A stretch of 64,000 nucleotides of DNA from Aricia agestis (lineage: Eukaryota; Arthropoda; Insecta; Lepidoptera; Lycaenidae), in assembly GCF_905147365.1 (NCBI RefSeq), contig NC_056408.1, forward strand, positions 16,554,001-16,618,000, read 5' to 3'. The translations under genes were made by a program, and so were the position numbers. Positions 42,329 through 53,849 of the stretch are shown here, one piece after another. Below the pieces are notes generated by a model that worked only from the letters and a program-made list of their open reading frames with translations, did no database searches and was not told where the DNA came from. Positions within the stretch are counted from its first letter, which is position 1. Every line of letters starts with the position of its first letter.

Positions 42329-42599
42329 CAGGGTGTTAGGTTTAACACCGTTATCCTTAAAACGATCAAATGAGCCCGTCAAAATGAACAACTTTTTCTA
42401 TAAGAAGAGGCTGGAAACTCAAAAAAAAAAATTCCGTCTTCATACCTATACAATTTGCCCGGATCGGCAATTTGTATGGATATGAAGACGGATTTTTTTG
42501 AGTTCCCAGCATTGTTCTCATAGAAAAAGTTGTTCATTTTGACGGGCTCATTTGATGGTTTTAACTTTTAAGGATAACGGTGTCAAACCTAACAACCTG
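42329..42599. mobile_element. Palindromic TA-flanked MITE
   Basis: Almost the whole 271 bp folds back: cagggtgttagg...ccgttatcctt pairs with aaggataacgg...cctaacaacctg, and cgtcaaaatgaacaactttt pairs further in. TA flanks at 42327-42328 and 42600-42601, as expected for a Tc1/mariner-mobilised element. Confidence 0.8.
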
Positions 42600-42601
42600 T
42601 A

Positions 42602-43280
42602 TATATATAATATATAGTCGTCACACCTCGAATGACTGGTGATAACACTTTTACATAATATAAAAAAACCTTGACTGACTGATGATAACACATCTACGTA
42701 TAAATAAAAATTACTATGTTAAAGCACTTATTAATAGGCATGATAGTTTTTCCGTAAAGTGTATTACAAAATGTAAACATTGTAGGATATACTAGGGCTC
42801 GCCTCGCTCGCCCTGATAATATTTTTACTAAAAAATAAGCTAGCAGAAAAAGCCTACGACAACCAGATTTTACTCAACTCGTAACTGCGTAAAAATAAAA
42901 ATATTTACGCAGTCAAGTTCCTGTACGCTGGTATACGAACTAATGATATACGAGGTCATTTCAAATCAAATCCAAATAAATAAATAAAATAATTCCGTAT
43001 ATAAGTTTATTAAAAAAGTTGTTTAGTTTCACGTGTAGAATCACCCCTAAAGTATTTAGATCTGATTAAATGACCTAATATTATATCGACACCAGAAATA
43101 TCAACTAACGTAAGGGATAAAATTCGAGTTTTCAGGAGAGCCAAAAAACAAAACTTTTTTTATACACATTCGTCTATAACTTTTTTTAATTTGGTCCGAT
43201 CTTAAAGGTGTCTAGTGCAATGTTTCCGAAAATTTTGTCTTCTATATAACTATAAACTTTACGCGTTTAGAATATAGCTG
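42602..43280. other. No gene seen
   Basis: AT-rich. A direct near-repeat, gactg(a)ctgatgataacac, occurs at about 42632 and 42675. No recognised coding sequence. Confidence 0.4.
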
Positions 43281-43846
43281 GTACGGGAGCCCTAAGACAA
43301 TTTTTTTTTTGATTACTATCAAGCTAGTTTTTTGTTACTAGCTTCATTTTGATAAGACGAACAACATTTTTATTTGCGAAAAATCTCGAAAGTGGTAGCT
43401 AACAGAGATAGAAAGGATTTCATACTTTGAATTGATGGTCCTAAAATATGAACTGTTTTATTTGTAGGACAATGTTACTCTTAAATTATTTAACTAAGAA
43501 TCTATCAATATACAAAAAATCAGCTCGTTAGGGTTCCGTTATAGGGTTCTGTAATCAAGAAAACTTGGTTGACTACTGAACCCTAAAACGGAACCCTAAC
43601 AAGCTGATTTTTTGTATATTGATAGGTTAATTGTTATGTAATTTAACAGTAACTTTGTCCTACAAATAAAATAGTCCATATTTTAGGAGCATCAATTCAA
43701 AGTATGAAATCTTTTCTATCTCTGTTAGCTACCACTTTCGAGATTTTCCGCAAATAAAAATGTTGTCCGTCTTATCAAAATGAAGCTACTCACAAAAAAT
43801 TAGCTTGATAGTAATCAGAAAAAAAATTGTTCTAGGGCTCCCGTAC
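43281..43846. mobile_element. 566-bp foldback element
   Basis: Ends gtacgggagcccta / agggctcccgtac. Both arms carry, in mirror order, attactatcaagcta, cttcattttgataagacg, caaataaaa... and ttgatagatt..., meeting at a centre near 43560 (ggttccgttatagggttctg). Arms of over 200 nt differ by indels. Related to 42056-42242. Confidence 0.85.
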
Positions 43847-43889
43847 TAGCATGTCCCTTACATTAAAAAAGTTGCTTAGTTGTCCCTTA

Positions 43890-44071
43890 AGGTGCTCCCA
43901 GACAGCAGTTATATAACGTTATGAAACATTGTGTAATACGATAACATTTTATAACAGCGTGAACATACGCTACAAAGTGTCAAGAAATAAACGTGTGTTT
44001 TGTTATAATTGGTAAAAAAAGGTATACAACAATGTTACCTAACGTTATATAACTGCTGTGTGGAAGCACCT
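43890..44071. mobile_element. Harbinger-type MITE, TTA target duplication
   Basis: Ends aggtgctcccagacagcagt and the complement of actgctgtgtggaagcacct with few mismatches, extending through tatataacgtta. TTA at 43887-43889 and 44072-44074. Length 182 bp. Confidence 0.85.
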
Positions 44072-44074
44072 TTA

Positions 44075-45173
44075 CGGCACTGAATTTTGCAATGTAAATT
44101 ATGACATATTAAAGTAAGCAACAAGTTTAATATGTAACTATGACACAAATGTACTGTAAGTTGTAACGTCCGTTAAATCATATTTTTTACTAAAAAACCT
44201 TAAAAAATGTGTACTGTAAGGGACATTTTTTAAACAATAGAGACATTCCAAGTACACCAAACGATAGAGCTCGAAATTCTGAATCGAATGGTATATATAA
44301 CTCATTTTCGCCAATATTTACATTAATTGATACTTCTGGTGTCGACTGTCGATATGTTACATCATTGGGTAAATATTCTGTTCAAGAACGAATTAAAGTT
44401 TTATTTTGATATAGTCAATTTAAGAACAAACTAGTTGTACAAGGATTTTCCCGTCAAAATTAACTATAAATTTATCGATATTATTATCGACACTATGGAA
44501 CTCCCTAGTTTTTATTGCATTTCTATTGCAACCTTGAGCTAGCCAATCGGAGTTCTTTTGATCCGTTCCCCGCACCCCTTTCTTTCCGCCAACTTTGGTG
44601 ACTTTGAATCCTCTCAAAATTTCTAACTTGCGGTATCTACTGGGGGTTATCTGTGAGTACAAGATAATTTCGTAGGAAGCACCGTTTATGATAAGTAAGC
44701 AAAAAACCAAAAAACGGGACCTTCTTTGCCCCCCCTCTCCATCGGGCTCACCTCGGAGGGGTCAGGACTTTTTGTATGTTTATCTCCTAACTAGTCTAAA
44801 CAAGGTACCAAATTCAAAATTTCAGCTTTCGACTTTTCCAAGCAGAATCATTCGTTTACTAGGCAACAAACCTTATTTAAAATAAGTTAAAACGCATTTA
44901 GTTAAATATGTTTTCATTTGTAAACACAATTAATTTAAACTTATTTAAGTTTGTCTTGCACCACGATGTTAAAGCTTGAAATTAACTAAACGCATTTTGG
45001 AGTGCTGCGTGGTGTTGCTGCTTTATGTCTTGTGCGTTCCATTTCACGATTTGTGCAGTATCGTTACAAATAACGTTATTTCACGGTTGTTTTACGAAAT
45101 TCGGTTTGTTTTTTTGGGTAAAAACGAGTTTTCTATCGATGTGTCAGATGCGGCCCGGAGCTTAGTAGTCTGT
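44075..45173. other. Unassigned DNA
   Basis: gtgtactgtaag-like words occur at 44150 and 44208, and short ORFs show no domains. A C-rich stretch (ccttctttgccccccctctc) is at about 44720. No element boundaries recognised. Confidence 0.35.
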
Positions 45174-45195
45174 GGCCGGCCGGCCGGCCGGCCGG
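45174..45195 (+). repeat. GGCC simple repeat
   Basis: Five and a half GGCC units, self-complementary, in AT-rich surroundings. Confidence 0.95.
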
Positions 45196-45199
45196 TCGA

Positions 45200-46442
45200 T
45201 TGAGATTTCTACCCTCATACAAACTTTTCTAAGTTTCCCTTTCCAACTTTCCCTTATTTAAACTTTTTTTAGTGCCATAGGATCTAGGTGCGGGTTCAAT
45301 AACAATCCTATAGTGAGAAATTTTATATCGGCATATAAAACATTGCTTTGTCACACAGCGGTCAAAGTAAGTGAAAGTGAGAACTGTTTAGAATTAGAAA
45401 AAAAATGATATACTTAACATTGTTACACCTACGACAAACAGAATAAATTGCTCTGTTGTGTTCAACAACATAAAACAAGAGTTTAAAATACAAGACTGTC
45501 GCATAGCGACATGGATATGTCACATAGCGACATCTATTAGGCGTCTTTGTTACCTTTACGTCTAATCGATTGCGATCGTTTGAATAAAAAATGAGGTTGG
45601 CAGCGCCATCTTTTAGCAAATGTTGTAGACTGATTAATTCTCTTCTGAGATATCTGTTATTTTTATCAGATATTTTTCCTTTTTGTTAGACTGTTTATTA
45701 AGTAAATAAAGGGTATTATTTTTTTTTTATTATCTTAAGATATATTTTTCATATCCTAAATAAAATAATGACTTTCCACCTTTGTTCCTTGACAGTTACA
45801 CTGTCAACTTTAAAAAAATATACCAGCTCGGGGGTATAAAAACCCTCCGGCTCGCTACATAATCCTTTTTATTCCCTTTTTTAAAGGTCCCCGTTATAGG
45901 TGAGTGAGTGTTTTGTGTGTGTCCGTGGAATTTTCCAAGGTATTTGTCTTTTAATTCCTTTATTCTTGTAATCCAGCTTTATTCTGTATTTCGTTTTAAT
46001 TGTTGGCGAAAAAGCATATTGTATTTTGTCTAAATTGAAAAATCTTTTCTTGTGACCGACCACGTGTTCGTCATCTTTCTTTGTTTCAACTTTTTTGTAA
46101 TCAGTTGAATTCTTAAACCTTGTAAAAGTAGATTTTATTTGAAATATTAATTGTATTAGTTCTTTTACCGTGATCATACTATTTTATGTTTTATTTGTCA
46201 TAACAAAATTGGCCATGACCTAGTTATGGCTGTCATTGTCAAAATTTCCATAACCTTTTGTTGTTGTAGCTTTTTCTAAATTTTACTGTTTCTTTTGTTA
46301 GTTTTTTTTTGTGAAATTAATGTTTGTGATGGACTCTGCAACCACGTGCTCGAAGTCTTCGGGTGGAGAACACGTGCTTGCGGGGGGTCATCAACAGCGT
46401 GAACACCTGTCCTAAGACTCTTGTTCGGAACATTCCAGGGGT
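45200..46442. other. Unassigned; possible promoter region
   Basis: gggggtataaaaaccctccg at 45830-45849 is a TATA-like core, and a donor-like ggtgagtg follows at 45899. Together with the downstream minisatellite and poly-pyrimidine tract this could be the LTR or leader of a retroelement, but I see no matching second LTR or primer-binding site. Confidence 0.3.
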
Positions 46443-46698
46443 GCTCGGTCCCGGACAACTCTACTCCCGGACAACTCTACTTTGCTCTGCTCGGTCCCGG
46501 ACAACTCTACTCCCGGACAACTCTACTCTGCCCTGCTCGGTCCCGGACAACTCTACTCCCGGACAACTCTACTCTGCCCTGCTCGGTCCCGGACAACTCT
46601 ACTCCCGGACAACTCTACTCTGCCCTGCTCTGTCCCGGACAACTCTACTCTGCCCTGCTCTTTCCCGGACAACTTTGCCCTGCTCTGTCCCGGACAAC
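46443..46698 (+). repeat. 46-bp minisatellite
   Basis: Units start gctcggtcccggacaactct at 46443, 46489, 46535 and 46581 (46-bp period), then shortened units of 30, 25 and 17 bp at 46627, 46657 and 46682. Each full unit contains tcccggacaactctac twice, so the 46-mer is itself a dimer. Three overlapping frames stay open across it because the repeat lacks stops; I do not call them genes. Confidence 0.95.
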
Positions 46699-47698
46699 GG
46701 ACCACTACTATCTTGCAGCAGAGTTTGGTCGCCTGGAGCCGACCACGTGCTGCTCATGCCGTCTGATTGACGCACCTACCGCACACTGAACTAGCTGCCA
46801 CCGACGGGGTCCCAAACACCTCGGCACCAACAGCTGGCCGTCGACCCTACGCCTGTCCGGTAGATCACGGAGACCTGAGGAGCTGGAGTCCCCCACGTCG
46901 CTGTCTGATCCCAAGATAAGTGTAGTGTTCCTACCCGTGAATTCAAAGAACCCCGAAATAGACTGAGGCTAGGCTTCGTACCCACATTACCCGCTCTCCG
47001 ACTGACTAGGTTTCTCTTCTCTTTTTCCTTTAAATAAATTTGTTAAATTGTTTAATCCTCTTTTTTATTTCTCTCTTCTTTTTCCTCTTTTTATTGTCCC
47101 TGCTCTGGGCCAGGTGACAAGACGACCATTTATAAAATGAGCAGGAAGATAAAGATGTATTAGATAAATTACCAGACTCATCTCAAGATATCACACAATT
47201 TCTTAAATCAGTTGTGTTTACGTCCCAGCACCAGCAGGACATTATTTCATAGGTCACAAAGAGACTCGAAAACACATATTTTTATGAATTATTTACTTAG
47301 AATGGCCAAGAGGATATTGATCGTCAGATGAGAAAATGCAAGAATTGCGGGAACGGCGAATTTCACGGCCAAGGTCTTTGGACAGGCGCCAATGGCTCTT
47401 CACGTGTTTAGTGTCGCATTATGATATTTTTACCTTTTGCTTGCTTACTAATTAATGAACCCTAAAATGTTGTTTGACATGAAGTAACCGATTGTGTTAT
47501 TTTATTATAGACCCAAATCCTATAGGGATCAGACATAATTTACTCTCAGATGGATTAAACCTTAGGTTCTTAGTAGTTCCTTATGTGCTTAGAATACCTG
47601 TGTGTTTGTGGAGCTCTACGTGTGTCACCTGGGCAGGTGCCAGGTGAGAAAGGTGACTAAAAATTTATCTTACTTACCTTTTTTTTTTGTGACTAATA
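46699..47698. other. Unassigned, with a weak coding relic
   Basis: 47000-47100 is a pyrimidine-rich tract (ctcttctttttcctc). At 47128-47215 one frame reads DKLPDSSQDITQFLKSVVF, not recognised, and stops follow. 47620-47650 has a palindromic cacctgggcaggtgccaggt. Confidence 0.3.
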
Positions 47699-47957
47699 TC
47701 TTATATCTTTAAACGAGCAATTCTTGTATATATGTTATAATTGGAATCTCGGAATCGGCTCCAACAATTTTCATGAAATTTAGTATATAGAGGGTTTCGG
47801 GGGCGATATCGATATATCGCCCCCGAAACCCTCTATATACTAAATTTTCTAAAAATGATTCCTAGCTAGATCGATATCTAGCTAGGAATCATTTTTAGAA
47901 AATGTCATTTTATTCGTGTTTTATCGAATACCGAGCAAAGCTCGGTCAAATAGCTAG
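47699..47957 (+). mobile_element. Helitron with two back-to-back palindromes
   Basis: Starts TCTTATATCTTTAAACGAGC after A, and ends with the hairpin accgagcaaagctcggt and CAAATAGCTAG before T. Compared with the 145-bp copy at 24583, it holds a 34-nt-arm palindrome (47776-47809 / 47814-47847) and a 28-nt-arm palindrome (47844-47871 / 47876-47903), both perfect and both with the spacer cgat. Confidence 0.8.
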
Positions 47958-48176
47958 TTTATCTACAATTTTCAGAATATAATTCTGAACTAGTATCCTG
48001 TAGTGTTAGATTATTTTATGGGCCAAAACTTTTGTAAGACGCTTTAAAAATAAATTTGTTTATTAATTTTTTATAAGGTGTTATTTTTATTTTATAAATT
48101 AATATAATACCTCACAAAACAATATAACAAGAATTTATTTTTTACTAGCTGTTGCCCGCGACTTCGCTCAAACACA

Positions 48177-48560
48177 AGGCACAAAAGAAAATCTCGCGGA
48201 GGTGGAATATTGATCTATGTCAAAGAAAACCTTCTATTTCATTCAACAAAAACGTATACTAGCGCAGTTGAGACGCTGCATGGTAAACTAGAAAGGAACC
48301 AGCACATCCTTAATGTCATAGCAGTCTTACAGACCACCGAGAATGAACAAAACATTATTTATCTCCAAAATTGAACAGATTCTCAAGAATATCCCTAAAA
48401 CCGAGGACGTAATACTTATAGCCTCCTGAGGCCCAATGTTCTGACTACGCTACGGCCCAACTCCAAAATATGATTTCTTCTCCTAGTAGCACAGTGTTCT
48501 CACACAAGGACATAACAGAAATCACCTGATTATTTGAATTTGAGCGCCATTCAGTAATTT
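48177..48560 (+). pseudogene. LINE endonuclease relic
   Basis: RGGGILIYVKENLLFHSTKT, then LHGKLERNQHILNVIAVLQT, and after a shift ILKNIPKTEDVILIA: the pattern of an AP-type endonuclease of non-LTR retrotransposons (before the usual DFN box). It is preceded by ttgcccgcgacttcgctc (48151-48168), a 3'-end motif of RTE-like elements. Badly decayed. Confidence 0.45.
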
Positions 48561-49485
48561 TTGTTTCTGTTATCTGATTCGGCGATATATTTTTTGACAT
48601 ATTACTGGATTGGCTGACAGTTATTACCAATGAGAAATCATAAAAAAGTCACGTCTGTTAGTGGAACATGGAGCGCACGCGTGAACACAGTAAGTTTGAT
48701 CTTAAATTATTATGGTAATCTGTCAGTTTACAACTTCAAAAAGTAAAGACATTTAATTTATAATTTATAAAACGAATTCTTGCCACACTTAATTTTAAAC
48801 TTAGTTTTATATTTTGTACTTTTGTGAGGACAGTTGGTTTTATCTGTAAAAGTTGCATGTAATCGATCGTGGAATAACGAGACACAATAGCTTATCTATT
48901 GTTATCGCGGGCTTATGCGGCCGCTTAGGGCTTCATGAATTAAGAGGATACCACAGCGGCTAGAGAAATGAAAAAAAAGTACGTGTAATATCTATAGCTG
49001 TCTCCCTTACCTAAAGCCTATACCGCAGAACGCGATAGAGACAACTGCAGAAAATCCAGAAAATCAACGATTCGTTGTCCCCTGATTCCTTCTCCAAAAC
49101 TTAACCGATTTAAATACTTTTTTCACTAAAGATTAAAGAAAGGCTTGAGCTGTGTTCCTATGTTTTCCTTTTTTTGTATAATCTATCCAAATCTGTTTTC
49201 TGGACGTTTGAACACAGTGGAAAATCTGGCCATTTTTTTGGGTTTTTGAACGTTCATATCTTATTTAATAATTAAATTATGAAAAAAAAGAAAACATAGG
49301 GACATTGTATTAGTGGCCGTAGATATTCAGGAAAAAAATTATAACTCTACTAGCATTATCCAGGGAGAAAACAGGGGACAGCGTTTGTATGGAAAAAATG
49401 GCGGTGTGGAATCCTCTTAAGTAATGTTATTTGACAATGACAGTGGCTTTTAACACATGCTTGGTTATTAAATAGGGTTGCGGAG
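48561..49485. other. No gene seen
   Basis: Interspersed-repeat-like DNA. tcctatgttttcc (49159) and its complement ggaaaacat... (about 49290) form a loose inverted pair. No recognised coding sequence. Confidence 0.35.
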
Positions 49486-50000
49486 CCAGGACATTGAGGA
49501 TTTGCTGAATAATTCAGAAATAGAAGACTTTTTACCTTCCGACGAAGACATGGGTGACCCACCATTTGTTTTAACGTCTGATATTTTTGATATTTTACCG
49601 ACAAGCTCGAGTGTAGAATGTAGATGAAGACGTCCATAATATTTGAGCAGCGCCAAGTCAGAGAAGTTATCACGGTGGCCGTAACAGCCGTGGTGGACGC
49701 AGATCCCGTGGTCGTGGCATACGCAACTCGGGCACAATCAGTAGATCTACCCAACACGATGGTACCCAAGTTTCTTCTGCTTCTATGTCTGGTTCAACAT
49801 ATATTTGGAGTAATATCAGATATCCTCAAAAAGTGCTTTGGCTTTCCCAACCATCTTACTTATTGATTGATAGAGAAGGCTTTGAAATAAATAATTACTT
49901 TCAAGAGTACATAGATGATGAGTTGGTAAAGTTAATTGTTGAAAAGTCAAACCAAACTGCTAACCGTCTACATGGTCCTAATTTAAAGGACCATGCGGGA
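49486..50000 (+). pseudogene. piggyBac transposase, N-terminal part
   Basis: DIEDLLNNSEIEDFLPSDED begins the acidic N-terminus. After shifts the frame reads SRGRGIRNSGTISRS and then INNYFQEYIDDELVKLIVEK followed by SNQTAN, the 'FF...e.l...iv..TN' block at the start of the piggyBac catalytic domain. It stops soon after. A piggyBac-like C-terminal zinc piece lies at 56640-56800, possibly from the same or another insertion. Confidence 0.55.
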
Positions 50001-50204
50001 TTTTGTATGGACCCCGTCCCCACCCTTCAACAGTGATGGGATGCGTCTCGATTTGTTCACTGAGACCCAGAAAAGTCTTAAGTACCTGTGTCAGTTTCAA
50101 AATCAATTGGGTTTATTTAAAAAATAAACTTTTTTCCAAAAAAAAGGTGTTTATTTTTGAACAAAAAATCACTTTTTTCTACAAACAAAAAGCTTAACAT
50201 GGTT

Positions 50205-50534
50205 CCATTGTCCTCAAGAAACCCTTATAGTTTCGGTCTGTCCGTCCGTCTGTGTGTCTGTCTGTCTGTCCGCAGTTTTTCTCAGAGACTATAAGGCCTA
50301 CAAAGCTGTAATTCGGCTTGTATGCATATTATCTGCGATGCCGACAAAATGGTATATAAAATCTTTATTTTTTTTTATGGTACCTCCCCATACACATCAA
50401 GCGGGGGTGATTTTTTTCCGCGTCCATCCCATCGTGTGGGTTGTCGTTGGGTACGTTTTAAAAAAATATTATTCAGAGTATTCAGAGGTCATTTTTCGAT
50501 TTAGGAATCCACTTGTGAAATATGAAGTTTTAAA
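50205..50534 (+). repeat. Interspersed lepidopteran repeat
   Basis: tatagtttcggtctgtccgt, the (tctg)n tract, and a later ggtacctcccc / agcgggggtga / atcgtgtgggttgtcgttgg series form a repeat I know from many moth and butterfly sequences; class uncertain. Confidence 0.5.
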
Positions 50535-50591
50535 GTGGAAAAAATCGTTAGAGTCCAGTGGGGGACACTGGACTCTAACGATTTTTTCCAC
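50535..50591. repeat. Perfect hairpin, 26-nt arms
   Basis: 50535-50560 and 50566-50591 are exact inverted copies with a five-base spacer (gggga). Confidence 0.95.
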
Positions 50592-52030
50592 TTTTTTCCA
50601 CTAGCTCAAATTGTTTTAGCTCAGGTTTCAGACTCAGGTTTAGCTGTTTAGCTCAGGTTGCTTCTGGAAATCTGAAAAATTCGCGGGAGTAGGAGATATT
50701 ATGCTGACTTTAAAGGAAAACTATCACGGCTAAAAAAACTTCATAAGTAAGTAATTGAGTAATAGTCGATCAACTAAAAAATGTATTCGAAGAAGTATAA
50801 ATAAACTTTTCGTTCAAATTCTTTTAAACATAACTGAGATGGTATTGTTACTAGTGTAAAACACGTTATAAAATATGTACATTCATTGACCATACAAAAA
50901 TTATCTAAACCTAGCGGTACTACAGAGTACAGAGCCCTATATTGCGATTTGCGCGTGACCCGAAACGCACTGTGCCGTTTTTTGATTTCATGTAAAAACG
51001 AATGACGATTTAATTGAAGACTTTAATATTAATATGATCTCCATATTTTAACACTATTTATTTGCACACTAAGGAAATGCGTATGTAAAAGATAAAAAAA
51101 ATAAAAACAATATATCTAAAACCTAAGGCGGTGGCGGCGTCGTATCGTGGCACGGCGCGGCATTGGGTCGTCACCGTGAAACGATACGACGCCGCCACCG
51201 TGACACGTGACGCGTGTTCCGACTTCCGGTGCCACGAACAGTGCGCCGCCCCGTGGCCCATTTAGTTTGATTGAAATCTGACAATATTTCCACTACGCGA
51301 ATTTGTTTTATAGGTATTTCACATGCCTCGTTTAAGTTTGGAACGCCATTTTTCGGAAGTTTCACCCTGAATAGGGGCGCGCGGTGCACCGTTCGCGTCA
51401 CGGGGACAATGTGCGGTGTCGCACCGTGTCAGGGTGGCGGCATCGTGTCGTGGCACGATGACGACGCCGCGACAAGTTTGATGGAATTGCTCTGTAACCC
51501 CACGTATTTGACAGATGTCGCCATAGTAAAAAATCTCTATTCTAGTAGATCTTTCGAATGACACGAATAATTTGTTGGTTGGTGGGGACGTTTCTTCTCA
51601 TAGTCCTTTAGACTTATTTATCATAACATATATTAGAAATTTTGTTTTCATCAAGATGTAAACATTAATATTATTTATTTTTTGTCATCATAATTAAGGA
51701 AAGTTATGATGGAGACTGATTGAATATATTAATAAGCATTGTTAGTAAACTGTTTATTATTTTTAATACGTTTATATTTTGCAATGCAACCGTACTTGCG
51801 AGACTGCGGCGCGCCGCGCGTGTGACGGGCACCCCGCCACCCGCGCACCACCGTCCGCGTCAGCCGCGCTTTACCCCTGTAGCCGATCGCCGATTCCGCG
51901 CGACAGACTGACGCCGGCCGTGGCTATCGTGATAAGTAGTGACCATTTTGTACCGAATTACATCGTGTCCCCATAACCCTAGTATTTTGGCTTCGAAACA
52001 AATTTCCAAAATCAATTAAAGAAATTCATA
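50592..52030. other. Unassigned; GC-rich inverted segment inside
   Basis: 51130-51147 and 51182-51199 (ggtggcggcgtcgtatcg and complement) form a perfect 18-nt hairpin. Similar ggtggcggcatcgtgtcgtg occurs at 51434. 51800-51930 is GC-rich without a recognised domain. Open frames here are short and in several directions; I call none of them. Confidence 0.4.
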
Positions 52031-52045
52031 TATTTTTCCCTGTCA

Positions 52046-52155
52046 GGACTTCAAGAGCCACAGCTTTATGCTTGCTGATCGAGCCTTTGATCGCCTCGGA
52101 AAGAGCTTAAAAAATACTATCATAACTACACCAGAAGAAAATTTCAATATTTTTG
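52046..52155 (+). pseudogene. Fossil of the CDGCSGQNKN transposase family, later part
   Basis: Reads DFKSHSFMLADRAFDRLGKS then LKNTIITTPEENFNIFE. This resembles the stretch following the GHSF box in an insect transposase family whose earlier box (CDGCSGQNKN) is preserved at 53958. The order in the window is reversed, so these are separate insertions or a rearranged one. Confidence 0.4.
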
Positions 52156-53091
52156 AGATAAGTACATGGAAAAGTGCATAAATTATAATATGAAGATTGG
52201 AAGCTGTATAACACCAAAGCTATGGAGCATAATATGTTATTACAAAAAAAAATATGGTGTTGAAAATTTAAAAATAATCAAATTGTGGAAAATATTTGGA
52301 AGGAATAATTATTCCTCAAATGTCCAAATGGGCGGTTTGGATAATTTTGTTTTTGAAGCTAATGCACAATTTAATACTTTGCTTTTACAAGGCAAAATAC
52401 ATTCAAGAAAACTCAATGAAAAATTGTCTGAAGAGAGTCTTAAGTCAGGAAAAGAAAAGGGACATTAATTAGTGAAACAATTTGGCAATGACTGGAGTCT
52501 GGACTGAAGAACAGGAGTTATACTGGAAGAAATATTGGAAAGGATTGAAGACATTGTTCCTAACAATAACATTGAAGATGATAATATTAATGACTGTGAG
52601 TGTCTTGAGCCTGAACTGGATTGTCTCAGAGTATAAGGATAACACTTTTATTATAAGTGAAATTATTAGTATTTTTTAATAAATAACATTCATGTGTGAA
52701 AAAGGTTACTTTTTATATTTTATAGGTCTATAATACTAGTTAAGTGATAAATGTTAGAACAAAATTAGATATGTACATTTACGTTTGTAACAAAACTAAT
52801 TAATTACTTTGAATTGGATCAAAATTTGTTAACTGCAAATAAAAAACAAAATATATATCTCTTGAACGTAATCAGCTATTTTTTTTTTTTTAAACTTATA
52901 CAATGATCTTTTTAAACTATTTTTTCTATATGATGGTACAATTATTATTATTATGGTATTCATGACATAAGTTCTTTGCATTTTGCACGAAACTAGACAT
53001 TTGGTACTTAACTATTTTTGATCCGTCACTCCTTTTCCTCAAGCATAGCATCAACCACCAGGTAACCCCATTTCTCTCCTAGCATATGTAG
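52156..53091. other. No confident gene
   Basis: A 100-codon ORF at 52166-52468 and a 65-codon one at 52482-52679 are Lys/Asn-rich without recognised motifs and may be decayed transposon sequence. 52680-53091 is AT-rich. Confidence 0.3.
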
Positions 53092-53341
53092 GGCATCAGC
53101 ATTATTATTGTCATTGTTTCAGAATACAGCCAATGTTTGGAAAAATTGGACACTATCATCACTATAGACCAAATTATCAAATCCATTAAAACGGGACAAT
53201 AATAATCCATCACCAAGGCATCAGCATTATTATTGTCATTGTTTTAGAATACAGCCAATGTTTGGAAAAATTGGACACCATCATCACTAAAGACCAAATT
53301 ATCAAATCCATTAAAACGGGACAATAATAATCCATCACCAA
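53092..53341 (+). repeat. 125-bp tandem duplication
   Basis: ggcatcagcattattattgt at 53092 recurs at 53217, and the units match over 125 bp with a few substitutions. Confidence 0.95.
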
Positions 53342-53505
53342 GGCTTTACCGAAGACGACCAAAACTCTCTGCAGGACAAAGTCCTGCAAAACAAAATAGA
53401 ATTAATAGAAATTTTGAAAATAAACGCTCAGAAAGATGTAGAGTTGAGAAGTAAGTTGTTGGAAGAGCAGATCAAGCAAAAAGAAATAAAAACGCAAATA
53501 TGAAT
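53342..53505 (+). pseudogene. Coiled-coil tail of a Myb/SANT- or MADF-type gene
   Basis: The frame FTEDDQNSLQDKVLQNKIEL then KDVELRSKLLEEQIKQKEIK is the helical C-terminal tail typical of zeste-type Myb/SANT proteins. It follows directly on the tandem duplication and ends near 53505. Confidence 0.4.
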
Positions 53506-53849
53506 GTTAGATATTTTTAACCGCTTTCATGTGTAGCTTAGTTAATGCGGTAGGCTTATTATAAGCTATATATATATAGTCCGATTTGTATAAAGCAAAG
53601 GATTGTAACAAATTTGGTTATTGTTATGATATAAATTATAATTATTTACCTCTAGGGTTGGTAACAAATGCTAATTGATTATAAATAAAAGGCCCGTCTC
53701 AGGGCAAGGGCTTTCTATAATTTACTTATAGAAAATGTTGAACATATATTAACAATTTTGAGTTTCTATTGCCAAAAAATCAGCCTATGGCCAAAATACC
53801 TAATCAAATTACATATTATTCTCGTCAACTGTAAATCTACAACTTAACT

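Noticed and set aside
46443..46698. CRISPR-like array
   Set aside because: Units are contiguous with no unique spacers, and the DNA is eukaryotic; it is a minisatellite.
46363..46789. Three overlapping protein genes
   Set aside because: The frames stay open only because the 46-bp repeat lacks stop codons; no domain, start context or splice signal supports them.
45830..47100. Complete LTR retrotransposon
   Set aside because: A TATA-like core and a pyrimidine-rich tract exist, but there is no second LTR, primer-binding site or pol gene.
51058..51564. Coding ORFs on both strands in the GC-rich block
   Set aside because: They follow the inverted repeat and CpG-rich composition; no domain or splice sites.
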